The notes beneath the pieces were generated by a model. That model searched no databases, had not been told where the DNA came from, and saw nothing but the letters and a program-made list of their open reading frames with translations. DNA of 64,000 nucleotides from Streptosporangium lutulentum (GTDB taxonomy: Bacteria > Actinomycetota > Actinomycetes > Streptosporangiales > Streptosporangiaceae), in the NCBI RefSeq assembly GCF_030811455.1, contig NZ_JAUSQU010000001.1, positions 4,960,001 to 5,024,000 on the forward strand, written 5' to 3'. Both the position numbers and the translations under genes were made by a program. This document shows positions 51,357-59,512 of this stretch, piece by piece (the stretch's first letter is position 1; each line of letters begins with the position of its first letter).

Positions 51357-52921
51357 CACGTCTTGACGGACTTGCCGCAGTACCCGCAGAAGCTGTGAGC
51401 GGGGCTCAGCCCCATCCCGCAACCGGTGCAGTACTTCTGCTGCATGGACGTGTCGGTCGGTTTGGCACCCGGATCCTTCCTGGTGCCGGGATCCCTCGCG
51501 ACCAGCACGGGCCGGCCCGGCTCGGTGGAGGCCCTGGGCAGAGCGGGGAAGGAACGGTTGACCACGATCGTGGGGTCCGCCTTCTCGTCGAACGCCGGCC
51601 GTGGCGGGACGGACGGCGGATTCGGCAGGGGGGGTCTGGTCTGCGCGGCCGGGCTCGGCGGGGAATCCGGCTCGGACGGCCTGCGGCGCCAGAGCAGCAG
51701 CGCGCCGACCACCACGGCCACCACCAGCAGGGCTCCGCCGGCGAGGATCGGCCAGAGCGGCGTCTCTCCCGTGTCGGCGGCGGCGTCGGCTTTCCTGGCT
51801 CCCGCGTCCTCGGCGGTGCCGCGCTTCTGCTGGGACGTCTTCAGGTGCACGGCGGCCACGGTGTGGCCCGGATAGAGATCCAGGACCCGCTGGAAGGCGG
51901 GGACGGCGTCGCCGAAGTAATGGGTGTGGAACCGGGTCAGCGCCTGCTCGAAGGCGGCGTCGATCGGGCCGCGTCTGGGGGCCACGTCGGCCTCGGCCAG
52001 CGCCTTGGTGACCTCCCTGATGCCGATCATCCTGGCGTCCTTGCCCCCGCCGACCAGCAGCCCGACGACCTCGCCCTTCTTGTCCTCGATGACCGGCCCG
52101 CCGAGCAACCCCTTGTCGACGAGGCCGCCCAGCTTCTCCGGCTCGTTGACCTTGCTCTCCGGGTCGTTGAACCGCCGCCCGCTCTCGCCGGCGCCTCCCG
52201 CCCGCAGGTGCGCGATGTCCACGGTCTCCGGAAGGTTCACGGCGGGCCGTCCGGTGAACCCGGCGACCGCCACCGGCGAGGCCTCCTTGACGGGCACCGC
52301 GGCGGCGAGCGGCGCCGTGGGCATGCCCGTACTGCCGTCGGCGCGCCCGACGGGCCTCAGCACGGCGGGGCTGTCGGGCTCGTCGCCCGTGCGGACGACC
52401 TCGGCCTTGAACCCCTCCTTGTCGGGAGGTGAGATGTTGGGGAAGATCCTGAGCTCGGTGGTGACGTCGAAGATGCAGGTGGCGGTGGGCTGCTTGGGCG
52501 GGTAGCACTCCTGCAGGTGGTGGTTGAGCTGGTCGTCCTTGAGGGTGTGCCGCTCGAAGTCGGCGGGAATCTTGACCTTGTGATGCGCGGCGAAGATCTT
52601 GTTGGCCGCGTACACCTCGAGGTCCCGGTCGTTCTTGACCACCCGGGTGAGAGTGACGACGGCGCCCTCGGGATTGACGACCGTGCCCGTGCCGGTGCCG
52701 ATCGGCACCTCGTAAGAACGCTCCACGTGGAGCAGCTCGCCGATGTGGTCCAGCAGGGTGACCTTGATCTTCGCCGTGGCCTCGACCCTGACCACCGCGG
52801 GGGTCACCAGGTCGGTGATTCCGCTGGGATGCTCGTGGGCGAGCGCGGGGGTCACCGCGGCGACCGCCAGTGACAGACCTCCGGCCAACGCCAGGAACGA
52901 ACCGAACCGCCGCATCGCCAC
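51356..52921 (-). CDS. Membrane-anchored degenerate trypsin-like protein with C-terminal zinc ribbon
   Basis: The 521 residues start with a signal peptide ending TPALAHEH (about 28). An extracytoplasmic trypsin-like beta domain follows, with VPIGTGTGTVVNPEGAVVTLTRVV where the GTG-xG box lies and GGLVDKGLLGGPVIEDKKGEVVGLL where the catalytic GNSGGP would be; the serine is missing. A membrane helix (about 395-417) leads to a Pro-rich cytoplasmic tail with a DPTIVVNRSF motif and a zinc ribbon (CTGCGMGLSPAHSFCGYCG). It is coupled to the kinase gene downstream and may be its partner or substrate. Confidence 0.78.
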   Translation of the reverse strand: MAMRRFGSFLALAGGLSLAVAAVTPALAHEHPSGITDLVTPAVVRVEATAKIKVTLLDHIGELLHVERSYEVPIGTGTGTVVNPEGAVVTLTRVVKNDRDLEVYAANKIFAAHHKVKIPADFERHTLKDDQLNHHLQECYPPKQPTATCIFDVTTELRIFPNISPPDKEGFKAEVVRTGDEPDSPAVLRPVGRADGSTGMPTAPLAAAVPVKEASPVAVAGFTGRPAVNLPETVDIAHLRAGGAGESGRRFNDPESKVNEPEKLGGLVDKGLLGGPVIEDKKGEVVGLLVGGGKDARMIGIREVTKALAEADVAPRRGPIDAAFEQALTRFHTHYFGDAVPAFQRVLDLYPGHTVAAVHLKTSQQKRGTAEDAGARKADAAADTGETPLWPILAGGALLVVAVVVGALLLWRRRPSEPDSPPSPAAQTRPPLPNPPSVPPRPAFDEKADPTIVVNRSFPALPRASTEPGRPVLVARDPGTRKDPGAKPTDTSMQQKYCTGCGMGLSPAHSFCGYCGKSVKT

Positions 52922-53475
52922 TCCCTACAGGGGATAGGACAAGGGTCGCAAAGAGCAGTGAATAAGTGAACCGTCCGAGCACGGAGAATTGGGTTTCTTC
53001 CCGCCCCGTACTTGCGAAAGGTCATAGCTTGGGCAACTTCCCCCGGCTTTTACCATCGATGTTCACAGTCTTTCGCTTCATCCGCACCCCGCCGTGAGCA
53101 GATGCGTAAAGCCTATGCCCGGACGTCCGATACGGCGAGAACACGCCTCTCCCCGGCGACCTCTCCGGCGCACTCCCATCTCACGCGCCTCCCCAGCCTC
53201 TCCGGGAACCCTGAAGAGAATAGCCATATATCATGACAAAACAACGAATTTTTGTATAAAAGCGGAAAAGGCTTTGCCTCGCCTTGAACGGCTCGTGCTG
53301 CACGGGGAAAGGCCCGCGGGGCGTACGCCGTGGCCCCGAGTATCGCCCCACCGGGCGTTCCAGGCATCCGGGGCGGCCCGGACCACACCTTCCCGAGGCA
53401 CCGGGCAGCTCTGATCGGCTACCGCCTCACGGTCCGGAAGGAGGTGTGGTCGTGCGAGAAGAAGACCGGTGCCGG
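52922..53475. other. Intergenic region (554 bp)
   Basis: No gene with normal codon bias is visible on either strand. An AT-rich segment at about 53218-53275 probably holds a promoter; a second AT-richer stretch at 52935-52990 precedes the trypsin-like gene. No strong dyad is seen. Confidence 0.5.
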
Positions 53476-54102
53476 TCAGCTCCGGGGCCGGAGAAGCACG
53501 GCGGGATCGAATTCGACCTCGAAAGGCGCGAACAGGGTCGCGACCTCTCCCGCCTCGTGCCTCTCGGCGGGCTTGTACTCCTCACCGGCGAGTTCGTGAA
53601 CGTGGAGGGACGGCCCCTCGGAGAGCTCGATCCGCCAGTACGCGGGAATGCCCGCGGCGGCGTAGGCGGCCCGCTTGAGATGGCGGTCTCGCGCCTGGGT
53701 GCTCGGGCTGACCATCTCGACGGCGAGCAGGATGTCGTCCGGCGTGAACATCAGCTCCGTCCTCTCCGTGGTCTCCGCCGGCACCACCACGAGATCGGGG
53801 ATGAAGAAGTCGCAGGGGCCCACCCGGAGATTGACCGTCGGCAGTGGCTCCAACTCCGGCGGAGCGGCGTCCTCAAGGATGCGAACAAGGCGCAGGATCG
53901 CGTACTGATGCATGGGGGTGGGCGGGGGACTCACCAGCAGGCTTCCATCGAATAGCTCGTAACGGTTTCCGTCGTCGGGAAACGTGAGCAGGTCGTCGAC
54001 GGTGAACGGCGGCGCTCCTTGGAGAACCGTCCGCCTGGTCGCCGGCTCCTTCGTCGCCGTTACGGTCACCTGCTCAGTATCGGGAGTCTCGCTCTCGCTC
54101 AC
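53476..54102 (-). CDS. Uma2-family (DUF820) PD-(D/E)XK nuclease-like protein
   Basis: The 208 residues match the Uma2/DUF820 restriction-endonuclease-like family: FTVDDLLTFPDDGNRYELFDGSLLVSPPPTPMHQ near residue 32, then VGPCDFFIPDLVVVP and DDILLAVEMVSPSTQARDR with the acidic/Glu active-site residues, and AAAGIPAYWRIE. The family is abundant in cyanobacteria and actinobacteria and its role is unknown. There is no neighbouring methylase or toxin/antitoxin gene. Confidence 0.88.
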   Translation of the reverse strand: MSESETPDTEQVTVTATKEPATRRTVLQGAPPFTVDDLLTFPDDGNRYELFDGSLLVSPPPTPMHQYAILRLVRILEDAAPPELEPLPTVNLRVGPCDFFIPDLVVVPAETTERTELMFTPDDILLAVEMVSPSTQARDRHLKRAAYAAAGIPAYWRIELSEGPSLHVHELAGEEYKPAERHEAGEVATLFAPFEVEFDPAVLLRPRS

Positions 54103-54128
54103 ATGCTACTTCCCATGATTCCTTTACT

Positions 54129-54776
54129 CTATGTAGCCGGGAAATCACGATTCTCCCAGTCGTGGGCGCCCTGGAGAACGGCGGTGTGGACCGCGCGGGC
54201 GACGCGGGCGCCCCAGGTGGAGCGGGGGCCGCCGAAGAGCTCCTCGGGGCCGTGATCGCGTACGGCGACGCAGACGGCGTCGGAGGCCGTGCCCGTGCAG
54301 GCGAAACCGGCCTCCGCCAGCGCCTGGGACTTGGCCTCGGTCACCGTCATAACCGCGTTGACCAGGGCCGCGTCACTCATGGCGACCGGCACGACGACGA
54401 TGATGTTGATCGTGCCCGGGAGATACAGGGGCGCGAGCTCGGGGTCGGGGACGCCCTCGGGAGCGGCGGCCCAGGTGGGAACCCGCAGGCCGACGGTCGC
54501 CGCCGCCTCCACTCCCCCGTCGGACGCCCGGGTGAACCGCTCGACCGAGGCCGCGGTGAGCATGCCGACGCCGGGCCCGGCGGGAGCCATCGCGAGCAGG
54601 TGGTCCACCGGGTCCATCCGGGAGTAGCCGGCGACCACCTGGGCGTTCAGCGCCCACTCCGCCGGGCCGATGCCGCCGCCGACCATCGCCGAGGAGATGG
54701 CCCGCCGGCCGGGGCCGAACTCCCACAGCAGCGACCCCAGCCGGGCCCCGTCCTCCTCGCGGTAGGTGATCTTCAA
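54129..54776 (-). CDS. cbiZ: Adenosylcobinamide amidohydrolase
   Basis: The 215 residues have CbiZ motifs: the SSAMVGGGIGPAEWALNAQV region near 28, VMTVTEAKSQAL, CTGTASDAVCVAV near 160, and FGGPRSTWGARVARAVHTAV. CbiZ removes the aminopropanol or lower-ligand tail from corrinoids (cobinamide or pseudocobalamin), giving cobyric acid for remodelling into the cell's own B12. It is the last gene of the riboswitch-led uptake operon; its ATG overlaps the ATPase gene stop. The context makes scavenging of foreign corrinoids likely. Confidence 0.9.
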   Translation of the reverse strand: MKITYREEDGARLGSLLWEFGPGRRAISSAMVGGGIGPAEWALNAQVVAGYSRMDPVDHLLAMAPAGPGVGMLTAASVERFTRASDGGVEAAATVGLRVPTWAAAPEGVPDPELAPLYLPGTINIIVVVPVAMSDAALVNAVMTVTEAKSQALAEAGFACTGTASDAVCVAVRDHGPEELFGGPRSTWGARVARAVHTAVLQGAHDWENRDFPAT

Positions 54777-55723
54777 GGGCGCTCCAGATGAACCTCGGGC
54801 CTGCCGCCGGGGCCGGTCGCGACACGGACGCGCGCGTCGAAGTGCTGACCGATCAGTTCCCCGGTCAGCACCTCGGCCGGGGTTCCGGAGGCCGCGACCC
54901 GGCCGTTCGAGAGCAGCGTCATCGAGTCGGCGTACTGACCGGCCAGGCTCAGGTCGTGCAGGGTCGTGACGACGGTCAGGCCGTCGGCCAGCCGGAGCCG
55001 GTCCACGAGTTCCAGCACCTGCTGCTGATGACCCAGGTCCAGGGCGGTCGTGGGCTCGTCGAGCAGGAGAACGGGGGCCTGCTGGACCAGCGCCCTGGCG
55101 AGCACGACGCGCTGCCGCTCGCCGCCCGACAGGTGGCCGAGCGTGCGCGAGGTGAAGGGTGACAGGCCGAGCCGGTCCAGCACCGAGGCCGTCACCTCAC
55201 GGTCGTGGCGGCTCTCGCGGCCCAGATAGGGGATGTACGGCGTGCGGCCCAGCAGGGCGTAGTCGAACACGGTCATGTCGACCGGCAACGAGGGAGACTG
55301 CGGGGCGTAGGCGAGCAGCCGGGCCCGGTCCCTGGGCTTGAGCCGCCGGACCGGCGTGTCGTCGATGAGCACCTCGCCCGAGCAGGGCACTACCCCGGCA
55401 ATGGCTTTGAGCAGCGTGGACTTGCCCGCGCCGTTGGCCCCGATGACGGCCAGCCAGTCACCGTCGCGGACGTCGAGCTCGATGCCGGACAGCACGCTCC
55501 GCTTCTCCAGCACGACCTCCAGGTTCCGTACCCTGACCCGGCTCGCGACCTCCGCGCCTCCCGGCTCGGAGCCGGTGGTCGCGAGCTCGCCGTGCCCGCC
55601 GGCGCGCCCGGTCACGCCTCCACCCGTCCGATCGCTCACGGCCCCGCTCACGCTCTCGTCCGCTCGGTCGCTCACGGCCCCGCTCACGCTCTCGTCCGTT
55701 CGATCACGCGCGGCCCCGCTCAC
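54773..55723 (-). CDS. Corrinoid ABC importer ATPase (BtuD/FecE-like)
   Basis: The 316 residues include a nucleotide-binding domain from about residue 60: Walker A GANGAGKST, signature LSGGERQRVVLARAL, Walker B VLLLDEPTTALD and switch His TLHDLSLAG. An unusual ~55-residue N-terminal extension contains a near-perfect 12-residue repeat (SGAVSDRxDESV, 2.7 copies) coded by a 36-bp tandem repeat. A later start may be the real one. ATG 55723 overlaps the permease stop. Corrinoid specificity comes from the riboswitch and CbiZ neighbours. Confidence 0.88.
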   Translation of the reverse strand: MSGAARDRTDESVSGAVSDRADESVSGAVSDRTGGGVTGRAGGHGELATTGSEPGGAEVASRVRVRNLEVVLEKRSVLSGIELDVRDGDWLAVIGANGAGKSTLLKAIAGVVPCSGEVLIDDTPVRRLKPRDRARLLAYAPQSPSLPVDMTVFDYALLGRTPYIPYLGRESRHDREVTASVLDRLGLSPFTSRTLGHLSGGERQRVVLARALVQQAPVLLLDEPTTALDLGHQQQVLELVDRLRLADGLTVVTTLHDLSLAGQYADSMTLLSNGRVAASGTPAEVLTGELIGQHFDARVRVATGPGGRPEVHLERP

Positions 55724-55727
55724 GTCT
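55632..55727 (-). repeat. 36-bp tandem repeat at the corrinoid ATPase N-terminus
   Basis: Units start at 55632, 55668 and 55704 (the last one partial, to 55727), differing by a few bases. They encode the SGAVSDRxDESV repeat of the ATPase N-terminus and reach into the permease stop junction. Confidence 0.8.
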
Positions 55728-56790
55728 CCACCCGCTTCGTCACGCGCAGCACGGCCACGAAGAACGGCGCGCCGACGAAGGCGGTGACCACGCCGATGGG
55801 CAGTTCGGCCGGGGCGAGCACGGTCCTGGCGATCAGGTCGGCGAGGACCAGGAAGGCCGCACCGCCGATCAGCGAGAGCGGGAGCACGACCCGGTAGGAC
55901 CCTCCCGCCAGACGGCGGACCACGTGCGGCACCACGATGCCGACGAAGCCGATCAGCCCGCTGACCGCGACGGCCGCCGCGGTGGCGAGGGAGGCGGCGA
56001 ACAGCACGACGAGCCGGACGCGGGTGGCGTCGAGACCGAGGCTGACCGCCTCGTCGTCGCCGACCGAGAGCACATCGAGCAGCCTGCCGTGGAGCATCAT
56101 GATCGCCACCGAGACGACCGCGTACGGCGCGACCAGCGCGATCTGGGTCCAGCCTCCGCCGACGTCACCGAGGATCCAGGCATAGACGCGCTGGAGCTCC
56201 TCCACCTTGAGCTGCTGCAGGAACGTCTGGATGGCGGTGAGGAAGGACGAGACCGCCACGCCCGCGAGGACCAGGGTCGCGGTGCCGCCGCCCCGGCCCG
56301 CCACGTTGCCCAGCGCGTAGGCGAGCAGGACGCCGCCGACGGCCCCGGCGAAGGCCGCGGCCGGGACGAGGAGTGCCTGGTTGTCGCCCTTCATGAACAC
56401 GATCGCCACCGTCGTCGTGAGACCGGCGCCCGCGGCGGCTCCCAGCAGGTAGGGGTCGGCCAGCGGGTTGCGGAAGACCCCCTGGTACCCGGCGCCCGCG
56501 ATGGCCAGCAGCCCGCCGACGATCGCGGCGAGCAGGACCCGGGGCAACCTCAGCTCGAACAGCAGCCCCTGCTCGACAGGGGTCAGTCCCGAGTCGACCG
56601 AGACGAACGGCAGCCAGTCGAGCAGTTGCAGCACCACCCGCCCCGGCCCGATGTCCGCCGCGCCGGCCAGCAGACCCGCGAGCATGACCGCCAGCAGGAC
56701 GCCCACGGCCACCGGCCACACCGCCGGGCCCAGCCGGGGCGCCCTCCGCCCCTGGGCAGCGGTGGAGGCGGGGCGAGAAAGATCCCTCAA
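55720..56790 (-). CDS. Corrinoid ABC importer permease (BtuC/FecCD-like)
   Basis: The 356 residues have about ten membrane helices and FecCD/BtuC signatures (LLFELRLPRVLLAAIVGGLLAIAGAGYQGVFRNPLADPYLLG near the start of the domain, and GLIGFVGIVVPHVVRRLAG near 280). It forms the type-II importer channel with the ATPase. Its stop overlaps the ATPase ATG. The binding-protein gene stop at 56791 directly adjoins its start. Confidence 0.92.
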   Translation of the reverse strand: MRDLSRPASTAAQGRRAPRLGPAVWPVAVGVLLAVMLAGLLAGAADIGPGRVVLQLLDWLPFVSVDSGLTPVEQGLLFELRLPRVLLAAIVGGLLAIAGAGYQGVFRNPLADPYLLGAAAGAGLTTTVAIVFMKGDNQALLVPAAAFAGAVGGVLLAYALGNVAGRGGGTATLVLAGVAVSSFLTAIQTFLQQLKVEELQRVYAWILGDVGGGWTQIALVAPYAVVSVAIMMLHGRLLDVLSVGDDEAVSLGLDATRVRLVVLFAASLATAAAVAVSGLIGFVGIVVPHVVRRLAGGSYRVVLPLSLIGGAAFLVLADLIARTVLAPAELPIGVVTAFVGAPFFVAVLRVTKRVET

Positions 56791-57741
56791 TTAGCCGGCC
56801 ACGGCCTTCCGTACGGCGTCGCCGACCTGCTTGGCGAGGTCCACGACGCGCGGGCCCCAGCGGGAGGCGACGGCGTCGTCGAGGGCGATGACCTGGTCGT
56901 TCTTGACGGCGGAGAGCTTGGACCAGCCGGGGCGCTTGGCGATGGTGTCCCTGGACTGGGCACAACACTTGGTGTCGGCCAGGAAGACCAGATCCGGGTC
57001 GGCCTGGGCGACGAACTCGGCGGAGAGCTTGGGGTAGCCGCCGGCCGCGTCAGGCGCCTTGTCGGCGATGTTGGTCAGGCCGAACAGCCCGTAGATCTGG
57101 CCGATGAAGGTGCCGGACGTGGCCGCGTAGGGCGTGACGTCCAGCTCGTGGTAGTAGGTGAGCTTGTTGTCCTTCGGCGCGGCGGCCGCGAGCTCCTCCA
57201 TCTGCTTCCTCATGCCGGCCACGACCTCGTCCGCCTTGGCCTTGTTGCCGGTGGCCGCGCCGAGGTCGGCGATCTGGTCGTAGGCCTCGTCGAGCTTGGT
57301 GGCCGCGGGCTCCAGCAGCACCGGAACGCCGACCTTCTTCAGCTCGGAGACCACGTCGTCGAGGTCGTTGGCGAGCACGATGAGATCGGGTTTCCTGGCG
57401 AGGATCGCCTCCACGTTCGGCTTGAAGCCGGACAGGTCGCTCTTCGGCGCCTCGGCGGGGTAGTCCGACTGGTCGTCCACCGCGACGACCTGGGGTCCGG
57501 CGCCGATGGCGAACAGGCTCTCGGTGGCGGTGGGCGACAGTGACACGATCCGCCCGGGCTTCTGGGTGAGGACGACGGAGCCGTTGCCCGCCTCGACCGT
57601 GACGGGGAATCCCGCCGCCGTGGCGGGTGCCGCGGTCGCGGGGGCCGCGCTCGGGGAGGCGGTGGTGGAGCTCTGACCGCATCCTGCCAGGGCTAGCACG
57701 CCGAGCAGCGCGCCTGCGAAGGCGGTACGTACGGGCCTCAC
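56791..57741 (-). CDS. Corrinoid-binding lipoprotein (BtuF-like)
   Basis: The 316 residues begin with a lipoprotein signal (lipobox LALAGC near residue 21) and a Ser/Ala/Thr linker. A BtuF/FepB-type two-lobed domain follows (PGRIVSLSPTATESLFAIGAGPQVVAVDDQSDYP...KPDLIVLAND). Located first in the operon, directly downstream of a cobalamin riboswitch, it most likely binds B12 or related corrinoids outside the cell. Confidence 0.92.
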   Translation of the reverse strand: MRPVRTAFAGALLGVLALAGCGQSSTTASPSAAPATAAPATAAGFPVTVEAGNGSVVLTQKPGRIVSLSPTATESLFAIGAGPQVVAVDDQSDYPAEAPKSDLSGFKPNVEAILARKPDLIVLANDLDDVVSELKKVGVPVLLEPAATKLDEAYDQIADLGAATGNKAKADEVVAGMRKQMEELAAAAPKDNKLTYYHELDVTPYAATSGTFIGQIYGLFGLTNIADKAPDAAGGYPKLSAEFVAQADPDLVFLADTKCCAQSRDTIAKRPGWSKLSAVKNDQVIALDDAVASRWGPRVVDLAKQVGDAVRKAVAG

Positions 57742-58111
57742 GTGAGGTCCTTTCGGTTACCGGAAGAAAGAGACCCGCAAAAAGGACGGATCACCCTTTT
57801 CCGCGAGGGTTGACGGCGTCGGCGCAGCGGAGGCGACCTGGCTCGATCCGGGGGGATCATGACAGTTGCGGGACAGCGCCGGACTCACACCGGACTTCGC
57901 TACGCGCTGCGCGTCGGATAGACGCTATCAATTCACCCGAACACTCCAGCATCAAGGGCTTCCGGCCGGCCCCTCCGCCCAAGGGGCCGGCCGGAATCGC
58001 GCAAGACTCCGCGCGATGGCGATCGGTTTGCCTCCGTCTCGCGCATGCGGATCAACCCGCGCCTCCACCTCACGCGCGCAGATCAATCCTCCCCCGTCTC
58101 ACACATACGGC
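57742..58111. other. Intergenic region (370 bp) with cobalamin riboswitch and repeat array
   Basis: The left part holds the leader of the corrinoid operon with the riboswitch (57800-57960) and an expression-platform hairpin around 57774-57815. The right part from 58023 is the tandem array continuing from the TetR gene end. No protein gene is seen. Confidence 0.75.
57800..57960 (-). ncRNA. Cobalamin riboswitch in the leader of the corrinoid uptake operon
   Basis: Read on the minus strand, 57900-57862 contains CCGGTGTGAGTCCGGCGC followed by TGTCCCGCAACTGT, the conserved core of cobalamin riboswitches, and about 25 bases later GAGCCAGGTCGCC, the usual B12-element end. A GGAAAAGG / CCTTTTT hairpin between 57815 and 57774 could be the terminator or ribosome-site sequester. 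Boundaries are approximate. It should switch off btuF-like, permease, ATPase and cbiZ genes when B12 is ample. Confidence 0.82.
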
Positions 58112-58138
58112 TCAATCCGCCTCCGCCTCGCGCGTGCA
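58023..58138. repeat. Four tandem copies of a TetR gene's 3' end
   Basis: Units of 29-31 bases start at 58023, 58052, 58083 and 58112. The last one is the end of the minus-strand TetR gene, stop included (TCA at 58112-58114 on the plus strand). The others, each beginning TCAA or TCGG, are decayed copies that read outward past the stop. Confidence 0.8.
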
Positions 58139-58765
58139 ATACGCGCCGAGGCCGCCTTCGAGCACGTCGAAGGCGTGCTCCGCGTTCGCGACGGCGTCCG
58201 GATAAACGGCATCGGCGGACTCTCCGTCCAGGAGACGCCGCACGTTTTCCGCCACGAGCACGTTTCGGACACTCAGGATCTGTGCGGCCGCGACGCGGGC
58301 GGTGATGTCCGCCGCCTGCGTCTGCCCGGCGAACTCCCGCGCCAGGAAATCCTCGCTGCGGGCGAAGAAGGCGTAGACGCGCTGCGTCAAGGAGGGAGTG
58401 ACGCGGACGAGCCGCTGGACGTTGAGCACCGCCGGGTTGTCGTTGAGGCCGGTCGCCGCGTCACGAGCGGCCAGCGCGGCGAGGAAATGACGGCGGAGGG
58501 CCGTGATCGCCGACTCTCCGACCGCCCGATCTCTGACGATCCGGGCCGACTCGTCCACGTGCTCCTCCATCGGAGCTGTGACCAGGTCTTCCTTGGTCGG
58601 GAAGTAATTGAAGACGGTCTTCTTGGAGACATCGATGGCCGCCGCGATCTCCGCCACGGAGACGTTGTCGAAGCCTCGCTCCACGAACAGGTCGATCGCG
58701 GTTTGCCACAGAGAGTGGCGGGTCTGAAGCTTCTTGCGCTCGCGCAGACGGAGTTCCTCGGTCAT
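58112..58765 (-). CDS. TetR-family regulator
   Basis: ATG 58765 gives 217 residues; more upstream in-frame sequence would run across the divergent promoter. The HTH is at about 10-58 (KKLQTRHSLWQTAIDLFVERGFDNVSVAEIAAAIDVSKKTVFNYFPTKEDL), with an MftR/AcrR-like C-terminal helical domain. It diverges from the rhomboid-like gene and probably represses it. The last codons are repeated downstream three times. Confidence 0.9.
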   Translation of the reverse strand: MTEELRLRERKKLQTRHSLWQTAIDLFVERGFDNVSVAEIAAAIDVSKKTVFNYFPTKEDLVTAPMEEHVDESARIVRDRAVGESAITALRRHFLAALAARDAATGLNDNPAVLNVQRLVRVTPSLTQRVYAFFARSEDFLAREFAGQTQAADITARVAAAQILSVRNVLVAENVRRLLDGESADAVYPDAVANAEHAFDVLEGGLGAYCTREAEAD

Positions 58766-58808
58766 ACACACAAATATACCAGGTGAAAAAATCGTCTCAG
58801 GGGAAATG

Positions 58809-58837
58809 TTGTCTTGGTGTAAGATTCTTCCTATAGT
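58809..58837 (+). promoter_or_regulatory. Promoter of the rhomboid-like gene
   Basis: TTGTCT (58809-58814) and TATAGT (58832-58837) are 17 bases apart, with the start codon 31 bases downstream. The TetR gene reads away from this site, so both may be under TetR control. Confidence 0.6.
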
Positions 58838-58868
58838 CGTGACCGTGACGAACACCCAGGAGACCTCC

Positions 58869-59498
58869 ATGACCGAGAGCACCGAAACGGCGGTCCTCCC
58901 GCCCCGGTCCGAGCTCACCGCCACACGCCTCAGCCGGCCCTGGCTGACCTGGACCGTTTTCGCCGTCACAGCGATGACCACGCTCGCAGGTCTGCTCTCT
59001 CCCGCGGCGAGAGCTGCGGTGAGCAGAACTCCGGGTTTCTTCGACGGCCAGTGGTGGCGGTTGATCAGTCCCATATTGATCAACCCGGAGGGCTGGTATC
59101 AGATCGTCTTCAACGCCGCCGCGCTGCTCGTCCTCGGCACGGTCGCCGAGCGGGTCTACGGCCGGATTCGCTGGACCGCCCTGTATCTGACGGGAGCGCT
59201 CGCGGGGGAGATCTTCAGCTACGCGACGGGCAACTACAGCGCGGGATCATCCGTCGCCATCGCGGGTCTGCTCGGCGGGCTCACCGCCTGGGTGATCCTC
59301 GGTCACTCCCGACTGCCCGCCGGGCCTCGCGTAGGAGCTGCCACGCTGTTGGCCGGGGCGGCGTTCCTCGTGGTGATCGGTGACGAACACGGCGCGCCGA
59401 TCCTCGTCGGATTCGCGCTGGGCTCGCTCATGCTCCGGCACGCACGCCGTACGGGAAGCCCGATCCCCACCGCGAAGCAGGTCGACCCCCACTCCTAG
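58869..59498 (+). CDS. Rhomboid-like intramembrane serine protease
   Basis: ATG 58869 behind CCAGGAG gives 209 residues with five to six membrane helices. LINPEGWYQIVFNAAALLVLGTVAERVYGR matches the rhomboid L1/helix 2 region. YSAGSSVAIAGLLGGL matches the GxSx nucleophile motif with Ser. DEHGAPILVGFALGSL matches the helix 6 His segment. The motif reads GSSV rather than GASG, so activity is likely but not certain. Rhomboids cleave membrane proteins; the substrate is unknown. It is probably controlled by the divergent TetR. Confidence 0.8.
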   Translation: MTESTETAVLPPRSELTATRLSRPWLTWTVFAVTAMTTLAGLLSPAARAAVSRTPGFFDGQWWRLISPILINPEGWYQIVFNAAALLVLGTVAERVYGRIRWTALYLTGALAGEIFSYATGNYSAGSSVAIAGLLGGLTAWVILGHSRLPAGPRVGAATLLAGAAFLVVIGDEHGAPILVGFALGSLMLRHARRTGSPIPTAKQVDPHS

Positions 59499-59512
59499 TC
59501 AGGCGCCATCGC

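Noticed and set aside
49818-52982. A 1054-residue open frame on the minus strand spanning two loci
   Set aside because: Only its C-terminal 512 residues (kinase) are real; the upstream part is the wrong frame of the trypsin-like gene, with low-complexity Arg/Gly sequence.
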